The notes beneath the pieces were generated by a model. That model saw only the letters and a program-made list of their open reading frames with translations. It was not told the origin of the DNA and did not search any database. DNA of 64,000 nucleotides, taken from NCBI GenBank assembly GCA_036925085.1, contig JAUPFP010000029.1:2246501-2310500 (forward strand), in the 5' to 3' direction. Positions 11,501 to 25,887 of this stretch are shown here, piece after piece; within the stretch, counting starts at the first letter, position 1; the number at the start of each line of letters is the position of its first letter. The translations under genes and the position numbers were made by a program. This stretch comes from Brachycybe producta (taxonomy: Eukaryota > Arthropoda > Diplopoda > Playtdesmida > Andrognathidae).

Positions 11501-14500
11501 TACATTGGCACTGAAAAGACGCGTGAACCGTGGCGGATTATCGTTTTTATCTGTTACGTGGACAAAAACAGTCGTCGAGCCCGTGTTCGTAGGACTTCCC
11601 TCGTCCACAGCTTCGACCATCAGAATGAATAGACTCAGAGTCTCGCGATCCAACTTGGAATTTGTATAGATTCGTCCAGTTTTCGGCTCGATCGAAAAAG
11701 CTCCATCAGCGTTTTTATCGTCTTTGAAGCGATATGTGAACTGTCCATTCTTGCCACTGTCCGCATCCGTTGCTTTGACCGTGAGCACCGTCTGAGGCGG
11801 CATTTCCTCTTCCATGACTGATGCATTGTATATCTGAGCGTCGAAGATCGGTGCGTTATCGTTAGCATCTGTAATGCTGACGTTGACAGCCACAACGCTG
11901 CACACGGGTGGCGTGTCCCCGTCAACAGCCTCGATCCAAAGTTGGTAAGACGTCATCGTCTCGTAATCCAAATGGCCGCTGACCACCAGATTACCCGATC
12001 TGGCATCCACGGCAAAAACATCTCCAACATTGCCTCCCGCAATACGATACGAGACGACACCGGAAGATCCCGTCTTCGGAGAATGTGCCGAAATGGTGGT
12101 CACCACTTTGTTGACATCAAGTTCGGACAAAGTAAATGACTGTTGACCTGCTTGAAACGAGGGAAAGTTCTGACTAGGATGCAGTTTCACTTCGACGGAA
12201 GTAGAAGAAGAAAGCGGAGGTTTTCCTCCATCGGATGCACTCAGTTTAAACTGAAAGATCTTGTTCTGTCCAGTCAATTTGAAAGCGGACATGACCACAC
12301 CTGTCTCCTTGTCTAAAGTAAACTTGGAAGCATCTTCTCCCAATAATTCGTAGGTGAGAAGACTATTACCACGAGCATCACTGTCCAGCGCCGTCGCACC
12401 GAACACAAACTGTCCTGCGCTCGTAGGATCTGGCATGTAGACCACGTAAGTCTCCTGATTGAAGTGTGGCATGTTATCGTTCTCGTCTTGAACAAGTATC
12501 GTCAGCCTCGCAGTGGCGTTCCGTGTTTCGGTCAGTCCCAGATCGGTGGCTACAACAGTCAGTTCATATTCATGTTGTTCCTCGCGGTCGAGCGATACTC
12601 GAGCGTACACTTCGCCAGTCATGGAGTTCATCTTGAATCTCTCCTCACCATCTCCGAGCAAAGAATATCTGATAACCGCATTCTGACCATTATCCACATC
12701 CGTTGCTTTCACAGTCAAGATGGAAGTATTCGGAAGAAGATTTTCACCTAATGACGCCACATATTCAGAGTGAACAAACTCCGGATCATTGTCGTTGACG
12801 TCATCAACCAAGACTTGAACGGTACCAGTTCCAGTCAACCTTGGAGCTCCTGTAATAAAAATTTAAAAAGCATTTTTTTTAAATTAGATGTTTTATTTCT
12901 AAGTTTCGTGTAGTCTTTAAGATTCATTAATTTTTTTTTTTTCTAACTTTTAACTACTGAATGTTTTAAAATGCACTTCGAGAGAAGAGCTTCCGAGTGA
13001 ACATTAAAATATTTACAATGCATAAGCAACAACAACAACAGCAGCAGCAGCAGCAACAAAAATTGCAAATTCACAGACACTTAAAAAAGGCACTCCTCTT
13101 CCTCCTCCTCCCCTTAATTCAGATTCACCTGTAATATTGACACAATCTCCAAAGATATAATTACAACATTGTAAAAGTATGAAAGTTGCCACCACTCAAG
13201 TCCACTTTTATTGAAAGGCAAAAAGTCTGTTTTTAAAAGTATTCACGTTTCAAGTTACACTTCATCACATCTAAGTGTGACAGTTTTGCTAAGGTGTGAT
13301 CACATCTGTCTGTCTGTACAATGTACATGTACAGTATGTGTGCAATGGGGAGAAAAAGGTGTGGTTGTTTTTTGAGCTTTTTGCAACCGAATATATATAG
13401 AAAATGCATTCCAACTTGAAAACTCCATTGTGTGGCAAAAATACCTTTTAGTTTGTTTACTTGGAGGGCATTTTTAAGTTATGTCAAAATTATATTTACT
13501 TTTACTATTGAACTAAAAGTCTGAAACACGAGTTAGAAAGAAAAACTATCGCGTTCTATTAAAAAAAATGTAAAAGGTGGTTCACAAATTTGCTAAGGCC
13601 AGTTCAGCTAAAGGCTACAAACGTTTTCATAAAGGCTACAAACGTTTTCAAAAAAAAATCTTTTTTTTTCTCACAGTTTGAGATTATCATCATAAAAAGT
13701 ACTTTAAACTTTCTAGTCTCTAACAAACTAAAGTTTGTTCTAATTGTTTGCAAATTTTTCTGTATTAATACCACCAATAAAAATATAGTTTTAGTAAACA
13801 TTTTTTTTTACAAAAAAATGTTGGACCATACGTTTGTTGTTAAGAAGGACCCAAACAAATGAGGTCATGTCCATCCACACTTATACTTCCGGTGAGATGA
13901 CCTAAGCATTTAGCAGTGAGTGACCGGAAGCTTATAGCGTTTGATTTTCTCAACACCCACCCCCTTGATTTTTTTTTATGAATAAGAATTTCTGGGCGGT
14001 GGTGAGAAAGATGGCAAAAGAGAAAAATCATCATAAGGAATCATTGGTACCATTTCTATTTGGCCCACAGGTATATAAATCTAATCCCCATGCTTTCTTT
14101 TTTTTTTCTCCCTACCTTTCTAAACGCTTACAACTCATACAAGAAGAAGACATGATGAAGTTCTACCTATCTACACCCAATCTGATGTTTTTTTTTTCTT
14201 GTTGTGAAGTTACATATATCAAAAAGAGAGAGAGAGAGGGTGGGCCACCATCATCCTATATCTATAACAAGATAGAAAAACATTCTTCCGATTTATTTTT
14301 TGAAAAAGTCAAGTCACTACTAAAAAGGCTTTTGAACTATGTCGACATACAGTATATATCATGATGCAAAATCAGTTATTCTACATAATTGCTAGTCAAT
14401 GTATTTCATGTATTCGTGGGGCAAAACGTGCACAATTTAGGCAATTTTGCACAGTTACCTTTTAGCAATCATTGTAAAGGCTGGAAATGGCTTTGTTGTA

Positions 14501-15440
14501 ATGTATTAGCCAGTAAAGAGACATAATGCATTTAATCAACAATGAGCAGGTTTATTATAGTTGCTGCATTGTAACTTGAAGATTGTGTGACGTCAGATGG
14601 GTTGAAAAAAACGAGGCTTGTAGCCATTTTAGCTGATAATAAAAAGGGGGTAACAATTAAAAGAGATCTTTTGTTTTAAAACTGTTCCTTTTTCGGGTTA
14701 AGGGAATTATCCCACATGCTGAAAAATCACCAGAAAATAGAAATAGAAATAAACTTTCTGTGTTCCTTTACACTAAAAAAAAACATATGGCGCTTCAGAC
14801 AAATGCCTTACAAAGTGGAATTTTTTTTTTCAGCGTGTGTGATCTTTCTCTAAAGGTAGATTTAGAAGCGGGCTCAAGATGACAATTTTGTAGCTGAAAA
14901 TAATATGTGGCGTCATATACGATGGCCATCACGACACTACTTTTCAGCTTCAGCTACAAAATTTTCATCTTCAACGCGCCACTAAATCCACCCTAAGGGT
15001 CGTATTTCTTAACGACTGCTAAGTTCAAAGCTAGTGCTAAGCTCATTAAATTTTGATTAGAAGCTTCAGTGAGCACTAGCTTTGTCTTACTAAGCATTAA
15101 AGAACATGACCTTAAATGACAAGCCTAAATTTTTGGTCAACTCATGTGACGTCATAGAAACTTCACTTTTACAGTGCGCGGCAGGCAACTATACAGAATT
15201 GCTTTTTTTTTCGAGAAAATTGACTAGTGAATATGTAGAATGACTAGATTTTCAACTTTGATGGTTAACACATACCATTTTTAAGAAATAGGCAGCAACA
15301 AATTGTACTTAGTAATAAGAAAAGCTAGCCAAAATGCCCCTAAAGCGACAAATAACTGCAGTTCAATAAAACATCTTTCACCAATACAAATGGGATTCGT
15401 GTTTTTTGTGTGTGTGGTGTGTATATTCTATGTATGGTGT

Positions 15441-15539
<99 letters not shown>

Positions 15540-18500
15540 AGGAGGCTACACCTTATGTAAAAAAAAATAAAGTATTTCTAAAAGGAATTGGGAGGGTAAC
15601 AAAAAAATAAGATAGATGAAATAAACCATTGAATATTATACTTCAAGAGCAACTTTTTTTTGTTTTCTTGACTTGATATGATTTCATCCGCCCTATTTTT
15701 TCAAGATTTACAACTTTGCAGCTGTGAAATAAAAAATAAATAAGAATCTCTCTTAATTTTTACCTTTCTACCTTTCTCTCTCTCTCTCTCTTTCTCCCCG
15801 TCGTGTACACATTTTTAGAAACAAAATTTTGATGAGATATTAATGGAAGCCATTTCAGTTGTGTTTTTTTTCTACAACACGCAACAACTTTTTAAAAAAA
15901 TAATAATTGTTTGTTAGTAGTTTTATGATATTATTATTTTTTTGTTACTTTCTTTCTCTCTATCTATCTCTTCTCTGAACATTTTTTTTTACTAAAATTA
16001 AAAAAAGTTGCTTTTTTATTTTAAAACTTAAAAAAAGAAGAAATTTCTGTGAGCGCCATTTTATTATTTATAGCAAGTATCCCACTGCATAAACTATGCT
16101 AAAGATAATTAATATTAATAAAAAAATTAAAAATAATGAGTTCAAATAGAAAATAAATAAATTTTCCGTTATCATTTTTTTTTGTAAAAGAAATTCAATA
16201 TCACAATTTATCATATTTATAAGAAAAAACTGCGGCTAAGTTCAAAGTTTTTTATTTAAAAAAAAGAGAAATGGAAAAAGGTAAAAGAAAAAGTATCAAA
16301 TTTTTTTTTCGGGTAACAAATTGAAACCAAACAAGTTTCTGGTTTATGTAGAACTTAAAAGAAGAAAAGAGTTAAATCAAGACAGAAGAGAGAAAGAAGA
16401 CGAAAAAAAGCCTTTACATGAATTACAAATGTAACAACACGATTTATCACAAGTGACTAGAATACAGACTCAGGATACATAAATAATTGTCTTGCTTTGT
16501 GTTTTCTAAACGACTATTTCGAATGAGTCTCTCAGGTATGATAACTATTCACCTTATAATATATATTATACAGGGTGTTTACAACATAAAACACTTTCAA
16601 AATCTCTTTTTTCTAATACCTTGTACTCACACATGAGTTAAATGAATTGAAATTAAATGTGTTTAGGTGAATTATACGGAATCCAGTTAAGGACATGAAC
16701 CACATAAAAATTGACTTTTATTATTATTATTTTAAATAGAAATACTAAATTAATATTTAGTCAATAGTTTATATATTTATATTTAAGTATTAACTCAATA
16801 TTTTCAGATTAATTAACTGAATAAATTGAATTCGACGACATATTGTTTGTTTGCCTTTTACAGAGGGCTGCTCTGTAGAACATATTTATTATTGAAAGGC
16901 ATTTAAATTATCATGTGTGTACTAGGTATAAGGAAATACACTTGAATCTTAATTTTTCAAACTAAACTGAACAGATAAAAGTTATCTGATAACCGAAAAT
17001 AACGAATACGGGAAAAATATAAGGACATGGTTGTAGTACATGTAATATAATTAATATAATTTAAGTTTGTATAATTCATAACATACATAATTATTTAACA
17101 GTTATTCTTTAAAGAAATGAGATATATATTGACAATTAATAATAAACAGAGCAATATCAAAGCAACTGTTTCTTGCCCTTTCTTGTTTGTTGCCCAAGTG
17201 CCCAACTGCGAAGTAATTTGTCATCATGAGAGCAACTACAATTATGCGTTTTCTTATCAAAAGCTTGATTAGAGGTTAGTTAGTATGTTTTTGATAGAAA
17301 AAAATCATAATTGTTGGTTGTTCAAAGCAAAATTGTTACTTCACAATTGGCCCCAATTGGGCCACAGATTGAGAAACATCTGCTTAATATTGCATACAAA
17401 TCTGAGCCCTAATATAAGTAGGTCTTTTCTAGGGTTTCTAGGTGTATGAAATATCGGATAAAACGGAATGTCGCATTACCCGAAAGTCGGATAATCGAGA
17501 GACTGCCACCGTATACAACAACAACAAAAGAATTATTTTCACTCTTTTTAGAGCACTCTGTAATCTTGTCTGTATCATAAAGGTATAAAAACAAATGCTA
17601 ACAAACAATCGCCATTTTATTGTGATTTACGATTGCGTTTATAGTTTTTTCTTCTTCTTTTACTTATGGTGAGGTGCACCATTGCAAATAAATATAAAAA
17701 AAATTATGAATATATATTGTTGCATCAAAAAGCCTTCAAGAGGCAATAGATAATTTTCATCAGAATGTGGTTTTCTTTCAAATATACAATGTACAACTGT
17801 CAAATTTTGTCTGAACTATTTCTCAATTCAAGATCACTGGTTTGATTATGTTAATGAGCTACAGTAATCTTTCGTTTGGTCGAACTTAGTCAGCCATCAG
17901 CTAATTTTCTTAGCCCGGCCCTTTTTTTTTTAAAAAAAATCTGGTTTCTACCTTCAGATACTATTGTAATCTTGTGTCTAAATGCTTAGCATCAACTTCC
18001 AGAAACTAAATTACCTAACCAGTAACCTTAAGTTAACTATTAATAGTGTTGCAACTTTCAGGAAACATGCTTCTTATTTAAATTAGGTAACCAGTAATCT
18101 TGAGTTGACTAATTTGAATGTTGCTTGCACTTTTCACAGGCAGCTTGGCTTTTCTTTTTTATTAGGCCCTACCCCTTTCAAATACATATAATCCAAATTA
18201 TCGTTTCATTCTCAAAGGTTCAAAAAGAGACAGAAATAGTAGGGGTTATCAGAAAAGGTAAAAAGAATTACAGACTTTTGAATCCCTGAAATCAATGGGA
18301 GGTCTTTGCCGATTTTTATCATGCCTCACTATAACAAAATGAGTTAACATACAAAAAAAATACCTTTATAAATATTGTAAAGTTACACAGTATGGTGTCT
18401 TTGTTAACTTTACGCCCGGATAAACAACAAAAAAGAAAAACTTCAACTTTTACAAAATAAAAAAGCCTTTTTTAATTTTTGTTTTATTTTTTTTTGATCA

Positions 18501-21500
18501 ACATGGCCGACCTCATCGCATTTATTGTGTTCACGAGTGTAGTACAAAAAAAAAGATTCTTATATGTATAATGATGTAGGCAATTTGAACAGGAAGAAAA
18601 CCCTTAGGAGGTGAAAATTCTAGAAGTTCAATCTGAGCAATAACGTGGTGGTGGAGCATAGAAATAGCTGATTTTGGAATTCTGATTCTTCTAAGTTTCA
18701 TTGATGAACACAAAAAAGAGAAATTAAAAAGTATTAGAAACTAGAACGGTAACTGAATAACTTTTTAGCATAGCTCGGATTTTTATGCAAAATATCAAAA
18801 GCAAATGTTTCTCAATCTGTAGCTCAAGGGCCAATTGTGATGTAAGAATACCGTTTAGATCAACGAACAATTGAATCAGTCATTTTAGAAACAGAATATT
18901 AATGTATGGGATTTATGTTGTTTCTAAAAAAAAATTAAAATCACTGGTTAGAGGCTAGAATTATAGTTGACAACTGATAGTAACCAGATATCTAGCCTCT
19001 AACAAGCCTTTTTTGATTACAAAACATGATTACTTCACAATTGGCACTTGGGCTACAAATTGAGAAACATTTTGATTTTGATATTTTGTATAAAAATTCC
19101 AGCTCTGAATATTAATATTTTCCTTTTGATATATTTCAAAATAAACTTATAATGATAAAAGTTGGGTAACTTTCAAAATCGATCAATATAAAAAGCTTAT
19201 TTTAAAAAATATATCCAGGTTTATACCCTTAAGTCATTAAGCTACCCTTCTAGTTTCTATCATGAAAAATATAGAATAACCAAAAGTTCGAGAGGCATTT
19301 ACACTTAAGTTTAAAATCACCTTAAGGACATCGAATAAAGTCCAAAGCAAACTTGCACACCTATTATCATTATGAACATCTGCTCGTATCTTTAACAAGA
19401 AAGATTTTCTTTTTGAGATTTTTCTCACTTTCTAGAGAAAATGAGGCAACGAAGAAAAAAAAAAACAAGAGTACCTTAACTTCTTAAGGTTAGAAGAAGA
19501 AGAAAAAAAGGGCGCCACCCACCCACTAAATAACTGAAATAGCTGTCTCTATTTTGTTCTATAAGCCTTAAGGGGACATTTTGGACATGAAGAAATATCA
19601 CCAAACATATCAAGAAGATAAAAAACCTCCTCCTCCTCAACGATCTCTTCTTCTGTACATAGAAAATGAAGAAAACCTATTTCTCTCTTTAGTTTTGATG
19701 AGAAAAACACCTTTCAATTTCCACCTTGAGTGAAACATAAAGAAGGATTTATCCCTTTTTGAAAAATGGTTTAAAAAAAAAAAAGAAGATATATTCCGTA
19801 CTTAGAAGTAAGAAAGAGAAGGGGTCCCCAATAGCCCATCCCATCTAAGTTAATCCCCTTAACTTATAAATATCAAAATTCAAAAAAGACTCAACTTTTA
19901 CTCAAGAAAATTCACCCCCCTCCCCCAAAAAAAGACTGGATTGAGAAAATTGTGTACGTGACACAACACACAAGGGATAAACAAAAAAATATTCAAAGCA
20001 AAAACTTAAAAAGAATTTTGCCGCTTCTTTTTTTTTTTTTTAGAAAAAAACAAATTTCACACTGGGATTTTCTTGATCGATAATCAGCTCAAAAACGCCC
20101 ATTAACCTTAGGGGGGGAGGGGTTGTCCTCCACACAGACATCATATACACACACACAAGGGGAAGAAGAATGTATACCACCATGTGTCACTGGTCAATGT
20201 GGTCATCCAATGCTTATTATAATGGACACAACATTTGAATTTTTTCTGTACCTCAAAAAAAAAAATTTTTCTGTTTAATAATTAATAAATTTTTCATCTT
20301 ATTATAATAACTGCCGATAAAGAGAGAGAGAGAGAAAATAACTTTGCATAAAAAAATGTCTGAAACCTGCTAGACAATAATATAAGCCCTCAAAGTTGTC
20401 TATTCAACATACAAACAAAAAAATATACATGTATTTAAGTTTTAGTTCCTATACACATATATTATAAATTAACGAAATAAATATAAAAAATTTTTTGTTG
20501 TTGAGGCCAAAAAAAAATGACATCACGACATTTCAATTAACAAGATAATCTGTCGAAAAGAAAAATTCCGCGAAAAAAGGGCTAAACCGACCAAAATGCA
20601 ATAAATCGGTCATTCAATCTGTGCGAATTAGTACCACCCCCCTTTACCTATGTTAACCCCTCACCTTCCAATGATCCACCCACCTCGAAATGCTAACAGC
20701 TCCACCTAGCGAATTCTGTTTTTTTTTTGTAAAGAAAATTTATAGAGGTGAGAAAGAGGCTCTTCTTAATATCCCGAGGTGCTAATCTGGAGCAAAACCA
20801 ATGAGGAATAGAAAGAAAAAGAAAAGAGAAATAAATATGTCTCAGGATTTTTTAATTTCTTCCTGGTCTAGCGGCTCCTCTCCAACCTATAATTAGTATA
20901 AAACCTGAGATACCATAAGATGCCCCCCCCCCTCCTCCATAGAAAATGCAGCAATTTGTTGTGTTAACATTGTGCAGCAGGATATAGCAGGAATATTAGC
21001 TAGATTTATTTTACTGCAAGAAATATTTTGCAAGTCAAATGTGAACAAAACTTATGTTCAATTGTGTTTAAACTAGTTTCAAGCATGATTCACTCATTAC
21101 TTACATTATATTCACCTCTTATTTCACTATAAAAATTAACTGAAGTTAAAAAGTTTAACCACAGCTAATTTTCTAGTGGAAACAAATGTGGTTACATTAA
21201 CCATGGTCAAATTTTGGAATAATGAACTGAACTACATTGAAACAATATGGCTAACCACACTATTGAATGGTTAAATCCGTCACTTTCTGTGTTCAAACAA
21301 ATTTAGTCTACAAATATCATGAAAGCATTCAATTTTTTAATGGATTCAGGAATGAAAATTTCACAAAATGCATAACTATTGTATTTAACAGGCAGCAGTA
21401 GCCACAGGTGTCTTAATAAAAATGGAAACACAAAAGTACCACTTCGAGCTTGTCTGCAGTTAACTATAACCTTGGTTATGTAACTGCAGTTACATTTTTG

Positions 21501-24500
21501 TGGTGAAAACAAGATATTATATCCTGCACTAAAGTGCAATTGCAAGTGTTAAAATATTCTTCACACGACTTGCAACATTTTCTTTCACACCAATTTGATT
21601 TATTACATACATAATTTTTGTTTCTTGCAAGATATTGGTAACCAAGATTCACAGACTCATTTCATGCACTAAATATTGTGGAGAAAATATCCAGTGTGAT
21701 CACCGCATTACATCATTATGAATGTGTGTTGCACAAAATTTGGACTAAAATTATTCTGGTTTACTATTTACAAGTTTTACTGCAAGAACTGCCAATATAT
21801 GTTGCTGTAAATCTTGCATAATTTCTTGCAAAAAAAAACGAAGATGGCGTTTGCTGTTAGCCAATGTGTAAAAAAAACCACTAGAGATGTCATATAACTT
21901 ATAAGAATATTATCAAATTGGCAATTGTAAATTATTCAAGAATATCTTGCTGTAAATACTGACAATGTGGTCGCAGCTTAACAAATTCCACTTAGGTGGC
22001 AAAAACCGACACTGAAAACATCCCATTTTAACAAGGTATTTTACAATAATCATGAGTATATGTTCATTAAAGTAACTAGAAAATTACAACAACAAAAAGT
22101 TGTAAAAATGTAACAATATTCACACATTCCAATTACATTTTTTCAAAAAAAAATGTATCCGGGTTAATTATACAGTATGGTTAATTTATGGAAACTTATA
22201 CCTTGTAAACACACACGAGTTAAATGAATTCAAATTAAATGTGTTTAGGTGAATTATACGGAATCCAGTTAAGGACACATGAACCAAATAAAAATTGACT
22301 TTTATTATAAATATTTTAAATTGAAATACTAAATCAATATTTTGTCAATAGTTTCTATATTATATTTAGGTATTAACTCCATAATTTCAGATTATTAACT
22401 CAATAAATTGAATTCGACGACATATTGTTTGTTTGTCCTTCACAGGGCTCTGTAGAACACGTTTATTATTTAAATGCATTTAAATTATCAGGCGTGTACT
22501 AGGTATTAGTTATCCCATTTTACTGTAAAATAATACTTCATCTAACCATCATATTATAATGTAATATTTCATCTGAGAATTATTTTTAAAAACTACAAAA
22601 TTCAAGAATAATAAAGAAGAGGGGAAAAAACCATTCAGCAATGTGTTTCAAAGTTACTTTTCTCTATAATAAATAGATGGACCCTCAAAGAATAAATTTA
22701 AATATTTTTAACCATTTTCTTAGCAATAAAATCTACAACTAGTTAAGAAAACGAAAATGCTTATCACAATGAGGAGGAGGGGGGTCCACTAGTAAGAAGA
22801 ACAAAAATGTTACATTGAAAAGAAAGGACACAGCAGGGGAGGAGGAGGAGGGCAACCTAACATTTTTCTCGGTTTTTTTTTACTATTAAAACCATTAAAA
22901 ACCATTTTAATCTTTTTCTTAAAAGAAAAGTCGTTATATTTTTTCATTTTCAAAACCAAATGTTTGAGGTTTTGAATACACGCATATTCATGCCCCTTAT
23001 GATTTACACGTCAAATCCACTTATAACACAGTTTATTAAGAAGAAGAAGTAAAGAATTTACGATCTTTAACAAAAAAACAACCATGCAATAATGCATATA
23101 TTTAAATTTAAACTTTTTTTTTCAGAAAAAAAAGGTTCAAAATGAACGAGGATAAGGAGGAGGGTCTCAAGATATTTCCATTCTTCTTTAGACTACTTCT
23201 CTTTCTACCTGATATTCTATTGTATTGTAATCTTTTTTTTAACATTATTTATGGCACCTTTCCTTCAAGGTAGTTAGTTATTTAAGTTAGTTAGTAGGAC
23301 TTCTCATTAACTGTGTATTCACGTATGTGTGTGTGTGTGTGTGTGTGTACCATATTTAAGGGTGTCAATTGTAAAGTATCATGGGATCCAATTTGTTGGT
23401 TTCATTTTTAAATTAGAAAAAAAAACCTAGTTATCTTTCTCTCGGTGAACATCATAAATAGTGTGTGACACCCTGTATTATAAATCATCTTCGAATTTTA
23501 AATTCTGGGTCAGAAAAGTTAATAACAAAACAAGGAGAGAAGAAAAAAAAACACAATTTAAATTGAGAAAAGTTATTTTTAAAAAACATAAATTTTCCAA
23601 AAACTAAATTTCGATTTTGACATCCACATTTGACCTTTTAGTCTTAATTAACTGATTATAGAAACTGTTTTTTCTTTTAAAAATTATCCACAAGTATTGT
23701 TGGCCCATCTTAGCACCTTAATTGTTTTTAGGCCTAAAAATATCATGAGAATCAAAAAAGGAACTTAACGGAGTTTTAAAAGAAAAACCACAACAACAAC
23801 AAATCACAAAAATCTCATTATCCAAAAAGAATTAACAACAACACAAAAAAAAAGTGACCAGTTAAAACAGTTAGAAAAAATGATCTAAACCGAAGAAAAA
23901 GAAGAAAAATAGGGGGATTTGCATTCCAAAGTGTATGTGAGAGCTAAGCTTTTTTTTAAAAAAAGAAAACCCTAATTTATGGAGCTTCTGTTCCATAAAT
24001 TTGGATACCGTTCATTTTTAATCTTCAAAAAGAATCTCGATTAGGACTTACTTTTGTGAACCATAAAAAAACCTAAAATAGGGTTTTTTTCTCTCTTTCA
24101 TATCAATATCTTTTCTTGTTTCACATTTCAAATGTAATGAACAAAATTAACTAAAAAGAAGAAGAAAAAAAACTTAACCCTTTTTTTTTAAATATACAAG
24201 TCACGTAAAAAGTGAAAGCAACATTATATTAAAAGCAACAAGTGGTCAATCTGTGGCCCACAAAACACGCTTTTCAAACACGATTAGGACAAACTATTAA
24301 AAAAAGAGCAAATTCATAGCCTACAGAGTTAATAATTATATTGTGAATCAAAACAAAGCGATTTTTAAAAGAAAATTCAAATTCTATAAAGAAAACTAGA
24401 AGAGTAAATTTTTTTTAATCAATCTTTGAAAAGTAAATATTTTATGGCTGATTGAAAAAGACCTAATTTGTCTCCAATTATGAATGTTTGGTGAAGCATT

Positions 24501-25835
24501 TATTGCCTTGTTTCCACTAGATCAAAATAGGACGTGAAAGTGAATTTTGATCGGGTCTATTTTTCAAAGAACGTCTTCTAAACCTATAGTATTTCTTTAA
24601 TACAAAAAAAATTGACCCGATCAAAATTCACTTACACTTCCTATTTTGACCCAGTGGAAACAGGGTTTTAAGCAGTAATCCATTTTCTATTGCAATTGAA
24701 ATTACTAAAACATGATTTCTTTTACTCTTCTAGCTTCTAACAATTTTTTTTTTAAAATAAAGAAAGATTTTTCATACAAGAGTAAATTGTGATATCTAGC
24801 TCATAACCGTGTAACAGTAAAAAAAAGCAAATTACAAAATAATATTATGACAAATATAGTCACATGACTGCCATTGACTAGTGGAGAGGATAACATGACA
24901 GTCATGGAATAATAGCCCACAAGGAGTGTGACATCATAAGGTATGATTGTCAACTTTTTATGATTTTTTTTTTCTGTAATGGGGCTTAAATTTTAAACCC
25001 ACCAGTTTATTTTATATTAGTTTAAATCAGGGCCGTAACTATAGCGAAGTTTACTGGTCCTCTAGACCAGGGCCTTCCTTCAAGAAGGCACAACATTGAA
25101 ACATACAAATTTATAATAAATTTTTCTAGTTAGATACAAATTTCAAATTAGTTTTAATTAAAAAAAGTTACAAATTTCAAATTAGTTTTAATTAAAAAAG
25201 TTACAAATTTCAAATTAAAATCACAACAGGATCAGAAAAGAAAAGCACTAAGGGATGGTGGCCCCAGCAAGACAGTCTGAGCCAACGCCTTGATTGCACT
25301 TGTTATGACCTTTAGAGAAAAAAGTCATATAATTGTAACAATCACACCTTATGATGTCACTGCTTATGCGTTATTATTTTATAACTATAACATTATTTCG
25401 TAATAATATTTTGTAACTATTTGACACTATTACAAAGTTATGAGCTAGATATATGCAATTTAATGTCATAATGACACAGTTTTATTCCATTTTTATTATA
25501 AATGATACGCTGATGATGATGATGATGATGATGCTGGTTGAAATGGAAATACTTTTAAAAATATGCATAAACAGGCATATTTTGTTGGACATTAAGTGGA
25601 CGTTTATGTGGCCCACTATGCAAAACAAGTTGTCCACAATTGAGTCGAATAGAAAGAAAGAAAGAGAGAGAGAGAAAAAAAAGCTATGAGACTTAACTCG
25701 CCCTTGAAAAGCGATAACGTTAAAAAATAATCATAAAAATTCCATTGAACCCTCTCTCTCTCTCTGAATATAATAGAGAGAGAGAGAGAGGAGTAGAATT
25801 GATATATATTTTTTTAAGATTTGAGGGATGCTAGC

Positions 25836-25887
<52 letters not shown>

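Noticed and set aside
13013..13195. CAA/CAG run with an open frame
   Set aside because: A short trinucleotide microsatellite in the intron; no exon signals and the flanking cadherin exons already join without it.
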